64,000 nt of DNA from Trifolium pratense (Eukaryota; Streptophyta; Magnoliopsida; Fabales; Fabaceae): positions 38,304,409-38,368,408 of the forward strand of contig NC_060065.1 in assembly GCF_020283565.1 (NCBI RefSeq), given 5' to 3'. Below the pieces are notes generated by a model. The model worked only from the letters and a program-made list of their open reading frames with translations, searched no databases and was not told the DNA's origin. Numbering within the stretch: position 1 is the stretch's first letter; each line of letters opens with the position of its first letter. The position numbers were made by a program, and so were the translations under genes. Shown here piece after piece: positions 1-16,739 of this stretch.

Positions 1-940
1 AAAGTACCTCATACGATATTGTTAACTCAGTAGTTAGATCATCTTATAATATCTTTAACAGTGAAAATTGATATATTGCATTTTGAGTTTGAGTGAGGGT
101 CGCTACTCCTTGTAATCTTCATCATTGATCATTGTGAAATTTTATCTGTTCACTGTAGGTGGAACCTTGTTAAATTATGTCTTTTTTTTACTCCGTAGTT
201 TTTTAGTGCTTCTGGTTATTAAAAATGTTCTACCAACATTCAAAGTTCCAGAAACATAACATCTCTCATAAAGGCAAAACAAAAGAGGCTATAAATGAAA
301 AATTTGAATTACTTAAGGCCATAGTAAGGAGGAGACCGTTAAAAGGACCGAATGACTAGAAATATATGAATCACCTCATCCATATAAGTTGGGGATGGAG
401 TCAATTCGCTAATCAATCGAGATTTAATAGGATACCGGCCAACCAAATAAATAAGTTCCCCCATTGTTTCTATGGCCCAATACAAGGAGTGTGCCTTTTG
501 CAGGTACCGCCCCCTTCGAACCACTACCGCTGCAGAGGTCATCCAACACTGCCAGAGATCCACCACCGTCAACCTCCTCCGAGGTTGATTTATGTTTACA
601 GATGAGATCAAACACCAGGGTAAGAATTCCAGAAATAGTTTGATCGTTAATTAGACAAATGATATAATGATGATACTCAATATCTTAGAATATCTTAATT
701 TTAACCCAGCCAAAGATTCCTTCAGTAAGTTTAACATATTCTATCGAGCCCCGTATAGTTTCTCAAATAGACCTCGCAAATTGTAGGTTTATTCTAAGTA
801 CAGTTAAATCCTGACAATAGTTTAAAGGGCATACAAAACTTGATGGAAAGCACTACATTTTGATGGTATACGAATACATAAAGTAAATAACATACAAAAC
901 TTGATGGAAAGCACTACATTTTGAGAAAAGAACATCACAC
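1..940. other. Left-edge gene flank or intron with no recognised exon
   Basis: This stretch lies downstream of the last recognisable exon of the minus-strand DUF212 gene and should be its next intron or 3' flank. I looked for the expected conserved continuation (a G-V-R-R-E-V-G type segment followed by H-A-R-x-L-N) on the minus strand and did not find it. The 3' exons are therefore probably beyond the window edge or displaced. Bases 360-615 are richer in GC than the surroundings and open in several frames. On the minus strand they resemble noncoding repeat debris rather than a known protein, and I cannot name a family. Confidence 0.4.
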
Positions 941-2163
941 CTGAGCATCATACATAACTAGACCAGCATAGACAACTGCAAGACCAAAAATGGGATCTGA
1001 GAGGCCTCTGCATTTGGATAAAAAAAAACAGTTAAAAACAATACCAAGAAGAATTATATTTTTAAGAAAATTGCAATATCAAAAGGGTACAGAGAAAAAT
1101 GCCATGAACGATACACAACTGAATTATGTTACCTCTCAAGGCCAAGGAGTGTTGCACAAGCCACTGTTGCCTATATCGAAAGGAAGATGTAAACAACTAT
1201 GTGAGAATGAAATCAAAACTCCACTATGTAAAAATCTACAAATTCACGTGGCAAAATGAAATGAAAGTAGGAATTAAGGGACTCAAGGTCATACAGAAGA
1301 GTGTGACGATGGAAACCCTCCAGCTTGAACAAGAGCCTTGATATCAAACTCTTTGCCATATAGAAACACAGAAGTAAATGGCTTAGAAAGTTGCCCAATT
1401 GCCATTGAAACTACAGCTGCAATCAGAACCTTAACAGCAAAATATCACAAATGAGAACACAAATTAAAATTTTGGTTAGACCTAACTAGACCCTAGAAAA
1501 TCGGCTTGAAAGACGAGGGATGTCTCCCCACTTATAAACACTTTTTTCAAGCTATATCAGATCCAATCTGGACTGATAGCGCACCCTCCACGCCCAAGAT
1601 GTGAGCCGAGTGACCGGATAGTGAGTACAATTAGCCTAACGGATCTTTGATAGACTCTGATACCATCTTAAAATTTGGGTTAAGCCTAGTTTAATCCTAT
1701 AAAACTTGTGTGTAATATGAGGGTGTCTCCTACTTATAAACACATTTTCACACACTTTTTCATGTCATATCTCATCTAATTGGAACTCTTAGCTAAGCTT
1801 AAAAAAAATATTAAAAAAATAGGCTTAAAAATATTAAAAATATTCTGCAAAATGGTGAAAATAAAGTAACAAAACTGCAATTAAGCCTAAAAAATAAAAT
1901 AAAAAACTTGACAGAAACCCAGAATTTGTAAGGACATAAAAACAACAAAAATGGAAAAGGGTTACCTTATTATGAGCAATTGGAGCAATGTCATTGAAAA
2001 TACCAGAACCAAGAGAAGAAATTCTAAAGGTAGAAGCTTTAGCCTTTCTAGGAAAATTGAAAGAGAATTTTTGCTGGTGAAGAAGTGGGTTTCTTTGTTT
2101 AAGTGAAGGAAATTGAGAGGAAGGAATGACACAGAAGTTTGATTGTTGCAATAACATCATCAT
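941..2163 (-). CDS. Partial acid phosphatase/vanadium haloperoxidase-related (DUF212) protein, 5' part
   Basis: Four exons are visible on the minus strand: 2163-1966, 1429-1295, 1170-1133 and 1007-941. Together they give 146 codons with every junction in frame. The N-terminus begins with a run of Met codons (2163, 2160 or 2157 could each start) and is rich in Ser, Gln, Lys and Arg with few acidic residues. This suggests a plastid transit peptide of about 50 residues. Then follow DIAPIAHNK, VLIAAVVSMAIGQLSKPF, the diagnostic ALVQAGGFPSSHSS motif, ATVACATLLGLERG and DPIFGLAVVYAGLVMYDAQ. These are hallmarks of the plant DUF212 family related to acid phosphatase/vanadium-dependent haloperoxidase. 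The family is membrane-associated and its biochemical role is poorly known. The last exon ends at a GT donor after Ala-Gln, so at least one more exon should lie beyond position 1. Intron 1 carries a TRIM-like insertion. Confidence 0.85.
1465..1800 (-). mobile_element. TRIM-like LTR element in intron 1 of the DUF212 gene
   Basis: Two related blocks, 1465-1575 and 1669-1785, share the same layout: a start like ttaaaatttnggttarrcct, then a GA-rich patch, ctcc-acttataaacac, and a region like catatctcatccaat. Between them, at about 1653-1664, is ctctgatacca. This is the reverse complement of the TGGTATCAGAG primer-binding site for initiator tRNA-Met and lies close to the right block. The arrangement is LTR, PBS, a very short interior and LTR, read on the minus strand, which is the design of terminal-repeat retrotransposons in miniature. 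Each repeat is about 120 bp, they have diverged clearly, and no coding sequence lies between them. Exact ends are uncertain. Confidence 0.55.
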
Positions 2164-2470
2164 CGTTTGTATCAAAGTAAACCGTGAAAAATGTTTTGTT
2201 AAGATAACATTCTGTTAAGTTCTGATCAGAACTTGTTTCATTCTGTGAATCTGAGTGGATAGTGTGTTAGCTTATGAATCAACCCAACCCTGTTGCTTGT
2301 GCAGTTCACAAAGCTTGTGTCGTTATGCAGAAAATGAAGGGAAATAAATTTCAAATAAGACAAAACACTTTTTAAAAAATAAAAATTTAGGGAAGAAAAT
2401 GTTTTTTTTACTAAAAATTTAGACAAAAAGACTACTGTGTCCGTACCTTCGTTAAATATGGAATTGGATT

Positions 2471-2620
2471 ATGGCAGTCGACTGACTTTTCTGTGTAGTT
2501 GTTTTATAATCGTCCGATCACAATCACAGACGATTTAAATAAATACAGTCAACAAATGTAATTTTTAAATAATGATGGTCCGATTTTGATCGGACGGCTA
2601 TAAATGACCTGACTGCATGG
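2471..2620. repeat. CGTCCGATC-family dispersed repeat, copy 1
   Basis: This segment begins and ends with gcagtc/gactgca words. It contains tcgtccgatc and a later pair ggtccgat...atcggacgg arranged as a short palindrome, followed by ctataaatgacctgactgca. The same words in the same order recur near 44160, 56590 and 57120, and more weakly near 20890. It looks like a small non-autonomous transposable element or a recurrent structured repeat. No coding potential was seen. Confidence 0.55.
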
Positions 2621-3420
2621 AGTTCAAGTTCGTTAAATATAAGATGACTAAATAACGAGTATAAAAAATTTAGTAATAATAATAAATTCATTGATGTTCG
2701 GTATTGCTTTTACAATTTTTTATTTAAAAAGAGAGAATTTATTTATGTTTTATGATTTATCAAAATATTTATTGTAAGCTATAGAAAAAGAGATAGAATA
2801 ATCATGTTTGGTAAAATAACAATTAATCTTGTTGAAAAATTGAAGATGATCTTATAAAAAGGGGCAAGAAGAATTTCTAACTGGATCTTATAATTAGGGC
2901 ATTTTACCGTCCTTATTAAAGATTTTAAACTCAGCCTATTAAGATTACAAAGCTAAATTTTTTATCATTATGCTAACACTTCAAGCATAAAAAAGGCTAA
3001 AGACTTTGGGGGACGTTTGAATATAACTTATTTTTTAGCTTATGAAAATAGTTTATACAAAAATAACATAAATTTGTCCTATAACAAAAATTGCATCTTT
3101 ATAAGATTTTTTTTTCATAAAGGGACCAAAATGTAGTTGTTCTTTTCTATTCATGGAAGAAAAGGTAAGGTTTTATTTTTCTTTTTCAGTGTAATCCATC
3201 CATTTTCCTTTCTTCATGTGTTTTTATGTGTAACAAACACTAGAAAAGTTCATGACTTTCATGTTTTAATTCTTGCTTTTTCTTTCATTAGAGCATCTTT
3301 AATGGGATGATCTAAAATGGGGAGACTAAGTTACTTTTTATGGGGACAAATTGTCATGTAGGATTTAAAGAATTTATAGATGATTTAAGTAGTTTTTATT
3401 ATTTTTTTTGTGTGCATTTT

Positions 3421-3676
3421 AACCTTTCAAGCATTAAATTTTTTGTATCATTAAATGTTAAATTTCTATATTAAGATACCTTAACATGTGTTCTATATGC
3501 ACATGTTAACAAGACCCAGGAGAATGTTAACATGTGCAGGAATCAAAAATAGAAATTATGCTTTAGAATTTGTGAATTTTAACCTTTCAAGCATTAAATT
3601 TTTTGTATCATTAAATGTTAAATTTCTATATTAAGATACCTTAACATGTGCTCTATATGCACATGTTAACAAGACC
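3421..3676. repeat. Direct repeat pair of 96 bp, 160 bp apart
   Basis: Bases 3421-3516 and 3581-3676 are almost identical. Both run from aacctttcaagcatt through a short ttaacatgtg...cacatgttaa palindrome to aagacc. The spacing is exactly 160 bases. The palindromic end resembles the termini of the MITE at 34306-34473, so this may be a duplicated end of a related element. Confidence 0.7.
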
Positions 3677-4352
3677 TTTAATAATAATATCTCTTAATTA
3701 CCAAAATCATGCGAGTTGGTTGGGGGTCTCTATAATAATAACCTTCATTCAAGAATATTAACTTTGGATGGAACATCATTTGTCCAAAGTTGATTCAACA
3801 TATTCACTACGTTACGATCAATCATCATAGAGTCGACACATATAATAATATATGATTTTAATATAGATGTACTCATAATGTAAAATAATTTTATACGATC
3901 ATCTAATTAAAAACTACAATAAATTTGTCATGTCATATTAAATAGATTGATGTGGTGTGATGTGACGGAAAACATAGTTATGATTTATTATCGTTAGCGA
4001 TACTAATCTCAGTCGGAGAATCTTGCAAGATGTGAGTTCTCCTCTCTCGATCTATTTGGATCAATTTTTTGTTTTTGCTATAATTTTTTTTTCTATTTAT
4101 AAATTTAGAGATCATTTGGATTTATTTCCAAATATAAGTGGAACCAACCAGCACATGATAAAAAAGGAAGTGTTGAAAACTTGAAACAAAACAGACCAAC
4201 ACGTTTGTTTATTAGAATGAATGAATTCTATATATATATAGATTCTAGATTCTAGATCAGTACAACTTCAGATGCGGGCATCAGGCGTTGAAAATTAAGC
4301 CCACCGCCACTTCTCTGTGTCTGCTGAATTCTCACTTCCACGCAAACCAGAA

Positions 4353-9773
<5,421 letters not shown>

Positions 9774-10292
9774 AGTTCATCTTTTTCTTTTGGTCTACTT
9801 TAATTCTATTAGATTGGACTATTACTTGGGTTTAAGCATTTATTATGCCGAGTTTTGGATTTTGAGTATGGTTGTTTGAATAAAAAATGGAAGAAGTTGG
9901 GTGGGGAGAATATTCAGGTCAGGATGTTGCAGATACTGGACAGACACAACATTGACAACAGGAAGAATCATGCCTTAGGGACTACACCTTTCCTTATGAT
10001 TTACTTAAAATAAGCACTTCCTAGACCTGAATTTCACCCCTTATCATAGATAGAAAAGCTTGGTATTCACAAAGAATTCAAGGGTCTCGTAGAATTTTCA
10101 ACTGATTTTGGGTTTTCCAAGTTCTAAAAGAGGAGCTAGTTATTCCCTATCTTATGTTCTGTTGTTATAGATATTTTAATATTTGAGAAAATTATTACTG
10201 AAGCATTATATGATATTTTTTTTTTTCCTTTTCTTTAGAATATGAAAGTTGGTATATTTGCTTTTTTTTTTTTTGAACAAGCCAAAATGATA
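9774..10292. other. 3' flank of NADP-ICDH
   Basis: This should contain the 3' untranslated region and polyadenylation area of the isocitrate dehydrogenase gene. The stretch just after the stop codon is T-rich, and aataaa-like words (for example gaataaaa near 9878) are plausible poly(A) signals. I see no other gene. Confidence 0.5.
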
Positions 10293-10413
10293 CTCCCTCC
10301 GTCCCAAAATATAAGTAAAAGTTAGTCAACAAAAGTGAATGTATTTGGTCCAAATGTTGAACCAAATACATGAAATTTGTTTGACTCACTTTTGCTTATA
10401 TTTTGGGGCGGAG
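10293..10413. mobile_element. Stowaway-type MITE
   Basis: A clean hairpin element begins CTCCCTCCGTCCCAAAATATAAG and ends CTTATATTTTGGGGCGGAG, flanked by TA on both sides. Inside, gtatttggtc...accaaatac forms the inner arm of the same hairpin. It has the size and termini of a plant Stowaway MITE and no coding sequence. Confidence 0.9.
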
Positions 10414-11235
10414 TATATATTAACAAAACAGTCCCCTCAGCACAAGAAGTGTCGAGGTAGACTAAAAGTTAAGTGGTATATTTGCTAAGCTAAGTTGGTA
10501 TATTTGCTAAGTTGAGACCAAGCCCAAAATACCACAAATCCAAGGATCAAATGGCCAAAATAATGACTTAGGGATAGGTTTGATATTAACTAGGGTTAAA
10601 TATGTTTTTCCCCTATAAATATAGCGAATTTTTATTTTCGTCCCTACAAATTTTATGTTTTGTTTTTAGTCTCTAATGATGAATTTATGTTCATTTTAAT
10701 GACAAATTTATACAAATAGGACCGACTCTATTTTTATTGTCAAGCATCTTAGTAACTAAAATTTCACTTTTTAAGATGAATAAGTGTAAGTATCAAGGTT
10801 CGAAGCTCGGTCTCTGCATATTACATGCAATGTTCCTACCAATTGAGTTATGCTTACGTGGATAGACCAACCCTAATTAACTCCCTCAAATTATAACAAG
10901 TAATCTAGGACTAAAAAGGATTTCAAATATCAACCACAAAGGAAAAATAGATTGATACATAGGAAAGGCATAAATTGTTAAGCTAGAAGTACAATGAGAA
11001 CAAATCCAATATTTTTTTTTTGTATTTATTCCTTTGGTTTCTAGGAGAATGGAGACCTCAATAATCCAGAATTCAGTTGCGATGTAAGTAAATCCTGATC
11101 AGAAATTCAATAAATACTCATCGAGGCAAATTAAACATCTTATATCATAATATTTGTTTTTATATATTACTAGAAAAGTACGATAAAAGTAGATTATATG
11201 AATAGTGCGCACGATTCCCGAACGACAAATAAAAA

Positions 11236-11646
11236 GGAACGGAGGAGTAACAATTAATTTTATATGAGGATTACCGATGGAAAGGGTTGTGCGGATTCCC
11301 TATATTCCTCTCATAAATACACATTAGTATTCACTAACAATTAATTTTATGAGATGACTATAGGGAATCCACGCAACCCTTTAATGTGGTATATGAGAGG
11401 GGTATAGGAAATATGCACAAATATTTGATGCAGTCTAGTGGATATATTTAATGTCTTTCCATTAGTAATTATAACGTGTATGTATGTATGTATGAGATGA
11501 GTATATGAAATTCGCACAACCCTTCCCATTGGTAATCCTCGTTTAAAATTAATTGTTAGTGGATAATAATATGTATTTATGAGAGAAGTATAGGGAATCC
11601 GCACAACCCTTTCCATTGGTAATCCTAATATAAAATTAATTGTTAG
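11236..11646. repeat. Foldback repeat with ~56-bp inverted ends
   Basis: The left arm, about 11248-11304 (aacaattaattttatatgag... to ...ggattccctata), reappears inverted at about 11588-11646. The interior contains further copies of the same tataggga-atcc-gca-caaccctt word in both directions and a short tatg run near 11480. It looks like a palindromic, internally repetitive non-autonomous element. No target-site duplication could be settled. Confidence 0.6.
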
Positions 11647-11658
11647 TAAATACTAATA

Positions 11659-11807
11659 CTTTCTCTGGTCCTTAATGTAAGAAAATTTTTACTTTTTAGA
11701 TTCATAGAATGATTGATGTATTTGGTCTAAAAAATGGACCAAATACATCAATAATTCCATGAATCTAGAAACCAAAAGTTTTCTTATATAATAATGGACT
11801 AAAGGAG
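11659..11807. mobile_element. Stowaway-like MITE nested in the 11.2-12.1 kb repeat block
   Basis: This hairpin element is flanked by TA, with ends CTTTCTCTGGTCCTTAATG and a matching ...ATGGACTAAAGGAG. The inner arms gatgtatttggtc...gaccaaatacatc pair. Its interior resembles the Stowaway copy in the isocitrate dehydrogenase intron. It separates two copies of the surrounding repeat, so it inserted into that repeat. Confidence 0.75.
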
Positions 11808-11948
11808 TATGTATTTATGAGAGGAGTATAGGGAATCCACACAACCCTTTAATGTGGTATATGAGAGAGGGGTACATGAAATACGCACAAACATTTAATG
11901 CAGTCTAGTGAATATTTAATGTCTTTCCATTGGTAATTCTAACGTGTA
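11808..11948. repeat. Direct repeat of the 11340-11480 segment
   Basis: From tatttatgagaggagtatag to ggtaattctaacgtgta this segment matches about 11345-11480 in the same orientation, including the words ctttaatgtggtatatgagag and tgcagtctagtg. It shows that the foldback unit was duplicated before or together with the MITE insertions on both sides. Confidence 0.65.
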
Positions 11949-12047
11949 CTCCCTTCGATTTTAAATATAAGCAAAAGTCAAAACGTATTTGGCTCAAATT
12001 TTAGACTAAATACGTTTTGACTTTTGCTTATATTTAAGATCGGTTGG
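11949..12047. mobile_element. Short Stowaway-like hairpin MITE
   Basis: Begins CTCCCTTCGATTTTAAATATAAGC after TA and ends with the inverse GCTTATATTTAAGATCGGTTGGA. The inner arms aaaacgtattt...aaatacgttttg pair. It is short (about 100 bp) and its right terminus has decayed from the Stowaway consensus. Confidence 0.7.
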
Positions 12048-13317
12048 ATTATTTATGAGATGAGTATAGGGAATAGGCACAAGCATTTAATTTGGTCTCA
12101 GCTTTTGGGTCTATAAACATAGTTCCTCATTGAACATGTGTTTTTATTTAAGACAAAGATGAGCAATGCAAGAGATTCTTCTTTCCAACTTGTAGTCTTG
12201 GTTGTTTTTTTCACAATTCTCTTTAGAGTTAATGTATGAGGTTTGGGCAATGCCAATTTTTCTTGTTATATTACTGATTGGTCAAAAAGTTCAAATAACT
12301 AGTCAGCTCCCCGTGCGTTCGGGGTTTTGTGGAACGTCATTTATATGTCAATCATGGTTGTTGTCAATCATGGATATTGTTGATCATGATAAATTAAACA
12401 TAATTAAGTGGACTAAGTAGTAATATTCAAGGGATAATATAAAGGTTCACAAACGCCAAGCCAAATTTTACAGTGGAGCTTTCAAGACCCGTGCCGTGAC
12501 ATGTATAAATTAAGTTGGTCAAATTTTCTTATGAGTAGTATGTTTACATGATGAAATTAAAAATCATTCATATAATCATTGATAATAAAATCAAGAAGTA
12601 AATTGCATTGTTACATCCAAAAGAGTAAACAAACTTAAAAACCAAATTATAAGTACAATACAAAAGTGAACCACCATATTGTCGGATCGCTCAGTCAATT
12701 ATAAATTTTACTCAGTAATAATTCATAATAGTGATTTTAAAACTTTTATCAGCAAAAAAATTGTCATGTCCCCGTGAATTATAAATTTTTATAAGTAATA
12801 CCATATATATTTCAATCATGGATGTTGTTAATCAAGTGAGTTAGGTATAATCTATCATTGTAAATATAGATGCAAATCATATGAACACAACAAAATTTGG
12901 ATAAGTATTCAAAAGATAATAGAAGTCAAGTTGGATACTAACATAAACAACATAAAATTAAAAACAAACAAACACATTTCATCGTAAGAATGATAGTTTG
13001 AATTTGATACAGAGGAAAACCTACAACATAAAAAGACCGTCATAATAACATGAATCAAGTGAAACATCACACCGAGTTTTACAATGGAGTCTCCAAGACC
13101 CGTGACATGTATAAAAACTTTACACTGATAATGCATACAAATTAAACTCTTATTTTAAAATTTATGTAAGTTAAGAAAGAGAGTTGAGTGAATATGGCTT
13201 AGAAGAAGTAGAGGAATCTACATTTTGCAAATGACCATTAGTGAATAGATGAATATGTGAGACCGGTTAGAATGACATAACATGATTGGAACACCATATC
13301 TATTTGGCACAAATTTT
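12048..13317. other. Intergenic, AT-rich, with diverged minisatellite units
   Basis: No gene was recognised. Two copies of a phrase like tggagyytycaagacccgtg-acatgtataaa lie near 12473 and 13085. Two outlying units of the 81-bp repeat described at 13318 are seen around 12670-12810. The 12202-12420 open frame has no family features. Confidence 0.5.
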
Positions 13318-13595
13318 TATTAGCGATAAAAAATATCATCTCTCCGGTCAATTATAAATTTTTTTATCAGTAATAACTTGTTATAGTTATTCTAAAACTT
13401 TTGTTAGCGATCAAAATTGTCATCTCCCCGCGAATAATAATTTTTTATAAACAATAACTTGTAATAGTGATTTTAAAAGTTTTATTAGCGATCAAAATTG
13501 TCATCTACCCGTGAATAATAATTTTTTATCAGTAATAACTTGTAATAGTGATTTTAAAAGTTTTATCAGCGATCAAAATTGTCATCTCTCAGTGA
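13318..13595. repeat. Tandem repeat, ~81-bp period, about 3.4 copies
   Basis: The phrase attgtcatctncccgngaataataattttttatcagtaataacttgtaatagtgattttaaaagttttatnagcgatcaaa recurs. Its catct word is at 13337, 13421, 13502 and 13583, giving spacings of 84, 81 and 81 bases. The first unit is the most diverged, and further decayed units lie at 12670-12810. A minisatellite is the simplest reading. The open frame running out of its right end is a by-product. Confidence 0.85.
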
Positions 13596-15418
13596 AGGCA
13601 ATAGTTGCGATGGAGATGATGATTGTTGATTTAAATTGGAGATTAGTTAATTTACCGAAGCACTTACTCTATGTATTTTCTTGTTTAATCAAATCTTGCT
13701 CATGTATACATAGAAGCCTTCTTGTTCATAAAAATAGTCTCAATTCAATTTTTTACAAACCACTCATATATTTCATGTTCATCAAAAGAAGCTAAAAAAA
13801 ATGACAAACCAAACACTTGCACTATGAAACTCAAACTCATAGGTTTCCATCTTGGAAAGTATGCATGACTCTCTTTTCAATGATTTCATGCTAATCAAAT
13901 ATGTTCAAAAAATAGGGAGGATTCTTTTTTCTCTTGTCATTGGTTTCAAGCTGTAACAAATATACAAATTTATTAGTATTAGCAAAAATAAAGCCACAAT
14001 ATTGTACTCAAAGTTAAAATAAAGCCATAATATATTAGCATATGATAGTTAAAAAAAATTGTTAAGACTTGATATACGATTTTATTTATAAAAATGTTAA
14101 TATTAATATGTGTCCTAAAGGGACATATTATATAGCAACATTTTTTTTCAAAATTGTGTAATTAACTTTTTAAAAATGGATTTTTTATATTGTTTAATGC
14201 AAATTCATATCCAATAAGTAGAAACTATTCGCATAACAAACACATCATAATAATTAATATTACTTTAATTTATATAATAATTATAATATTTTATTTGATT
14301 AAAATATATGTTAAAAAATTTAAAAATAGACAGCAGCTGCAGAAGCAGCGCTGCCCCCTCCCCCAATTTCAGTTTCTTGGTTTTTTTTTTAATTATTAAT
14401 AATCATAAATAATTAACAGATTAAAGAGAAAAAATGGGAAAAAGCAAGAACAACAACAGTAAGCATAAAAATAAATAAAATCTGGTACAGTAAGCCTAAA
14501 AAAAATAGGAAGCAACACTAAAAAATAGCAACAAATGTCCTATATTTTTGCACCAAGCATCAAATTAAATTATGCTACATCAATAATTAGCTACAAAACA
14601 TGAAATAGCAGTAAAAAAATAAAAACAACAACGAATTCAATGAATAAAAACATTAACTTGCAAGACAACAAAACAGCAAACATGCATATAAAAAAACTGG
14701 CTCAGCAAGCAGCACTGCAAAATCTCTGGCACAAGAAGCACCACAAAACAACATAAAAAATAGAAACAAACAGGATGAATTTTTTTTTACTAAAACAGAG
14801 AAGAAAGAAAAAACCAAGCATGTGTTTGTGTTTATGGGGAGTACTCTTGAAAGTAACATCATTCTTACCAACCATAAATTTTTCAAAAACATAAGCACAT
14901 CCTTCTTCAAGTTGATCCTTAAATTGGGAGATCAAATTTTTCCTAACAGTTGCATGAATTGAGTCACCCTATATAAAAATAAAGAGATTCATAGAAAGTT
15001 AGATTAATTGAAACTAAATTGGCAAAGAAAGCGTAAGAATGAAAATGTAAATCTACCCTTTCATCAAGAAAAATCATATGCATAAAAGATGTTCACCTGA
15101 GTTAGTCATCTTTGTGTCAAGAGAGATGATGGTTGATTTGGTGGTGATAGATGAGTTGATTGGTGGTATTTATAGAGAAACATGGATACAATATGTTGGA
15201 CACATGGAATGTTGCATGGAAGATACAGGGAGAAATCTTCCATAGAAGACACATGGAAGATTGCATGAAAGGAATTTGCAGGTCTTCTGATCATAAATAA
15301 AATTTTTAGATTTTTAATTTTTAATAAGAGGGGACACATGAAAGATTGCATGAAAAGAATGTGAAGATCTCTGACACTGAAATTTGCAGTCTTCTCATCT
15401 GATCTGTCAAAGAAGGTG
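13596..15418. other. Intergenic, no gene recognised
   Basis: AT-rich sequence with a short atatgtgtcctaaagggacatatta palindrome at about 14107-14131, like the ends of the MITE at 34306. Minus-strand open frames near 14650-14935 and 15106-15564 show no conserved motif and are low in complexity. A repeated phrase of the type acacatggaagattgcatg occurs three times near 15200-15360. Confidence 0.4.
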
Positions 15419-15555
15419 AGTAGGGTTAGAATTAGGTTTTGTATTATAGGGTTAGAATTAGGTTTGGTATTAGGTTTGGAAAAAGGTTTGGAAAAATGGG
15501 TTATTAGGTTTGGTATTAGGTTTGGGTGAATTAGGGTTAGTGAATTAGGCTTGGA
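15419..15555. repeat. Degenerate telomere-like (TTAGGTTTGG) repeat patch
   Basis: Irregular copies of gggttagaattaggttt and ttaggtttggtattaggtttgg fill this patch. They resemble, but are not, the plant telomere unit TTTAGGG, and spacing is irregular. It may be a decayed interstitial patch or a simple expansion. It gives the minus strand an Asn/Pro/Lys-rich open frame that should not be called a gene. Confidence 0.6.
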
Positions 15556-16739
15556 TGGGTTCATAATTTATAAAGATGGAAGATTTTTCAATAATTTGTT
15601 TAATTAATCAACAAAATTATTTTTAACACAATCTAGTTACAAACTATGTTTACAAACTTGATCAACTACAAACTACTAAGAGCATTTGAATGAGATAGTA
15701 AGGGTCTCTTTCAACATAACCATAGGTCCTTAGTTCAAATCCAGCCTTAGGATTGCATCTATGTTTAATCTCTTGAGGGAGAGATTTGTCACTCACTATT
15801 GTCCTACCCAACTTGATGAATTAATCTCTCCAGTTGCGCATAAAGGATAACTGGTTTAAAAAACAAATCAACTAGAACCTAACGATATCTAAAATTATGC
15901 AAACTCAAAGCTTTGATTTTTTTGGTTAAATATTTTTTTAGTCACTATTTTTTTTATTTTTAACATAATATAATGAAAGGATTCTTTCATTGCAAACTAC
16001 GAAGATGTGTTATGAGCGTATAGCGAACTACTTGCCTTTTACTAAAGAATATCGTGTGCACGTTACTAAAAGCAACATACACTAATTTTTAGAAGTCCTC
16101 TCTTTATTGAGGGGTCTGCAATATCGGTTTCATTTTTTTATTTCATCAGCATGGGCATTTGGTATATCGCAGTTTAGTCTTAATGGTCGATATATAGGAA
16201 TGAAAATGTTTTTAAGGTCAGAAAATCAAGTTGATATATAGTTTCCATCTTGGATTAGATTACGTGTTGATTCTGGTAACTAACCATGAATTGGTGGAAG
16301 TTGTAAGGGTCTTTGACCACTTAAGTAGGTGGTCAGAGGTTAGATTTTCAAGTCCCGCGTAAGGAAAAAAATCTAGTTGGGAGGAAAGAATCCACCTTGT
16401 GTACTCCAAAGATTGACCGATAGAAATTAGTCCACTAACGACGGTGGACAATTTGTATCATATGGTAAAAAAAAGTTTGATTTAGGGACTGCTTTTCTTC
16501 AGCAAATCTTCATTAACGTACGTCTTTTTCATCTTGGTGTTCAGTCCACGCTTTTGCATTACGCTTTTTTTTCTGACAATAACAAACTTAACTTATATCA
16601 TTAATAATATTAGTAGCTATACAATTTGGCATCAAATCAAACACACGAGGACTAGCCGATATATAGCCGCCTTAGCTAACTTATGGGCTACCATATTAGC
16701 TTGCCTCCTAGAGAACTCAACCAACGAGTTTGAACATAA
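15556..16739. other. Intergenic, no gene recognised
   Basis: AT-rich sequence. Bases 16290-16450 include a phrase with a tRNA-B-box-like look (gttagattttcaagtcccg) and may be a decayed SINE, but I cannot define ends. No open frame looks like a protein. Confidence 0.35.

Larger units (their letters stand above)
2164..4352. other. Intergenic region between divergent DUF212 and NADP-ICDH genes
   Basis: The two genes are transcribed away from each other, so this 2.2-kb stretch should hold both promoters. It is AT-rich and contains a CGTCCGATC-type dispersed repeat (2471-2620) and a direct repeat pair (3421-3516 and 3581-3676). No open frame here looks like a protein. A TATA-like run of TA dinucleotides at about 4231-4240 lies roughly 115 bases before the ICDH start codon and may be its core promoter, but this is inference. 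Confidence 0.5.

Noticed and set aside
13511..13795. 94-codon open frame after the 81-bp array
   Set aside because: Its start lies in the minisatellite and the remainder has no conserved pattern.
15419..15555. Interstitial telomere array
   Set aside because: Units are TTAGGTTTGG-like and irregular. Exact TTTAGGG tandem copies are absent.
15106..15564. 152-codon minus-strand open frame
   Set aside because: It is composed of Asn/Pro/Lys-rich translation of a degenerate TTAGGTTTGG repeat plus low-complexity sequence. It has no conserved motif and no signal peptide.
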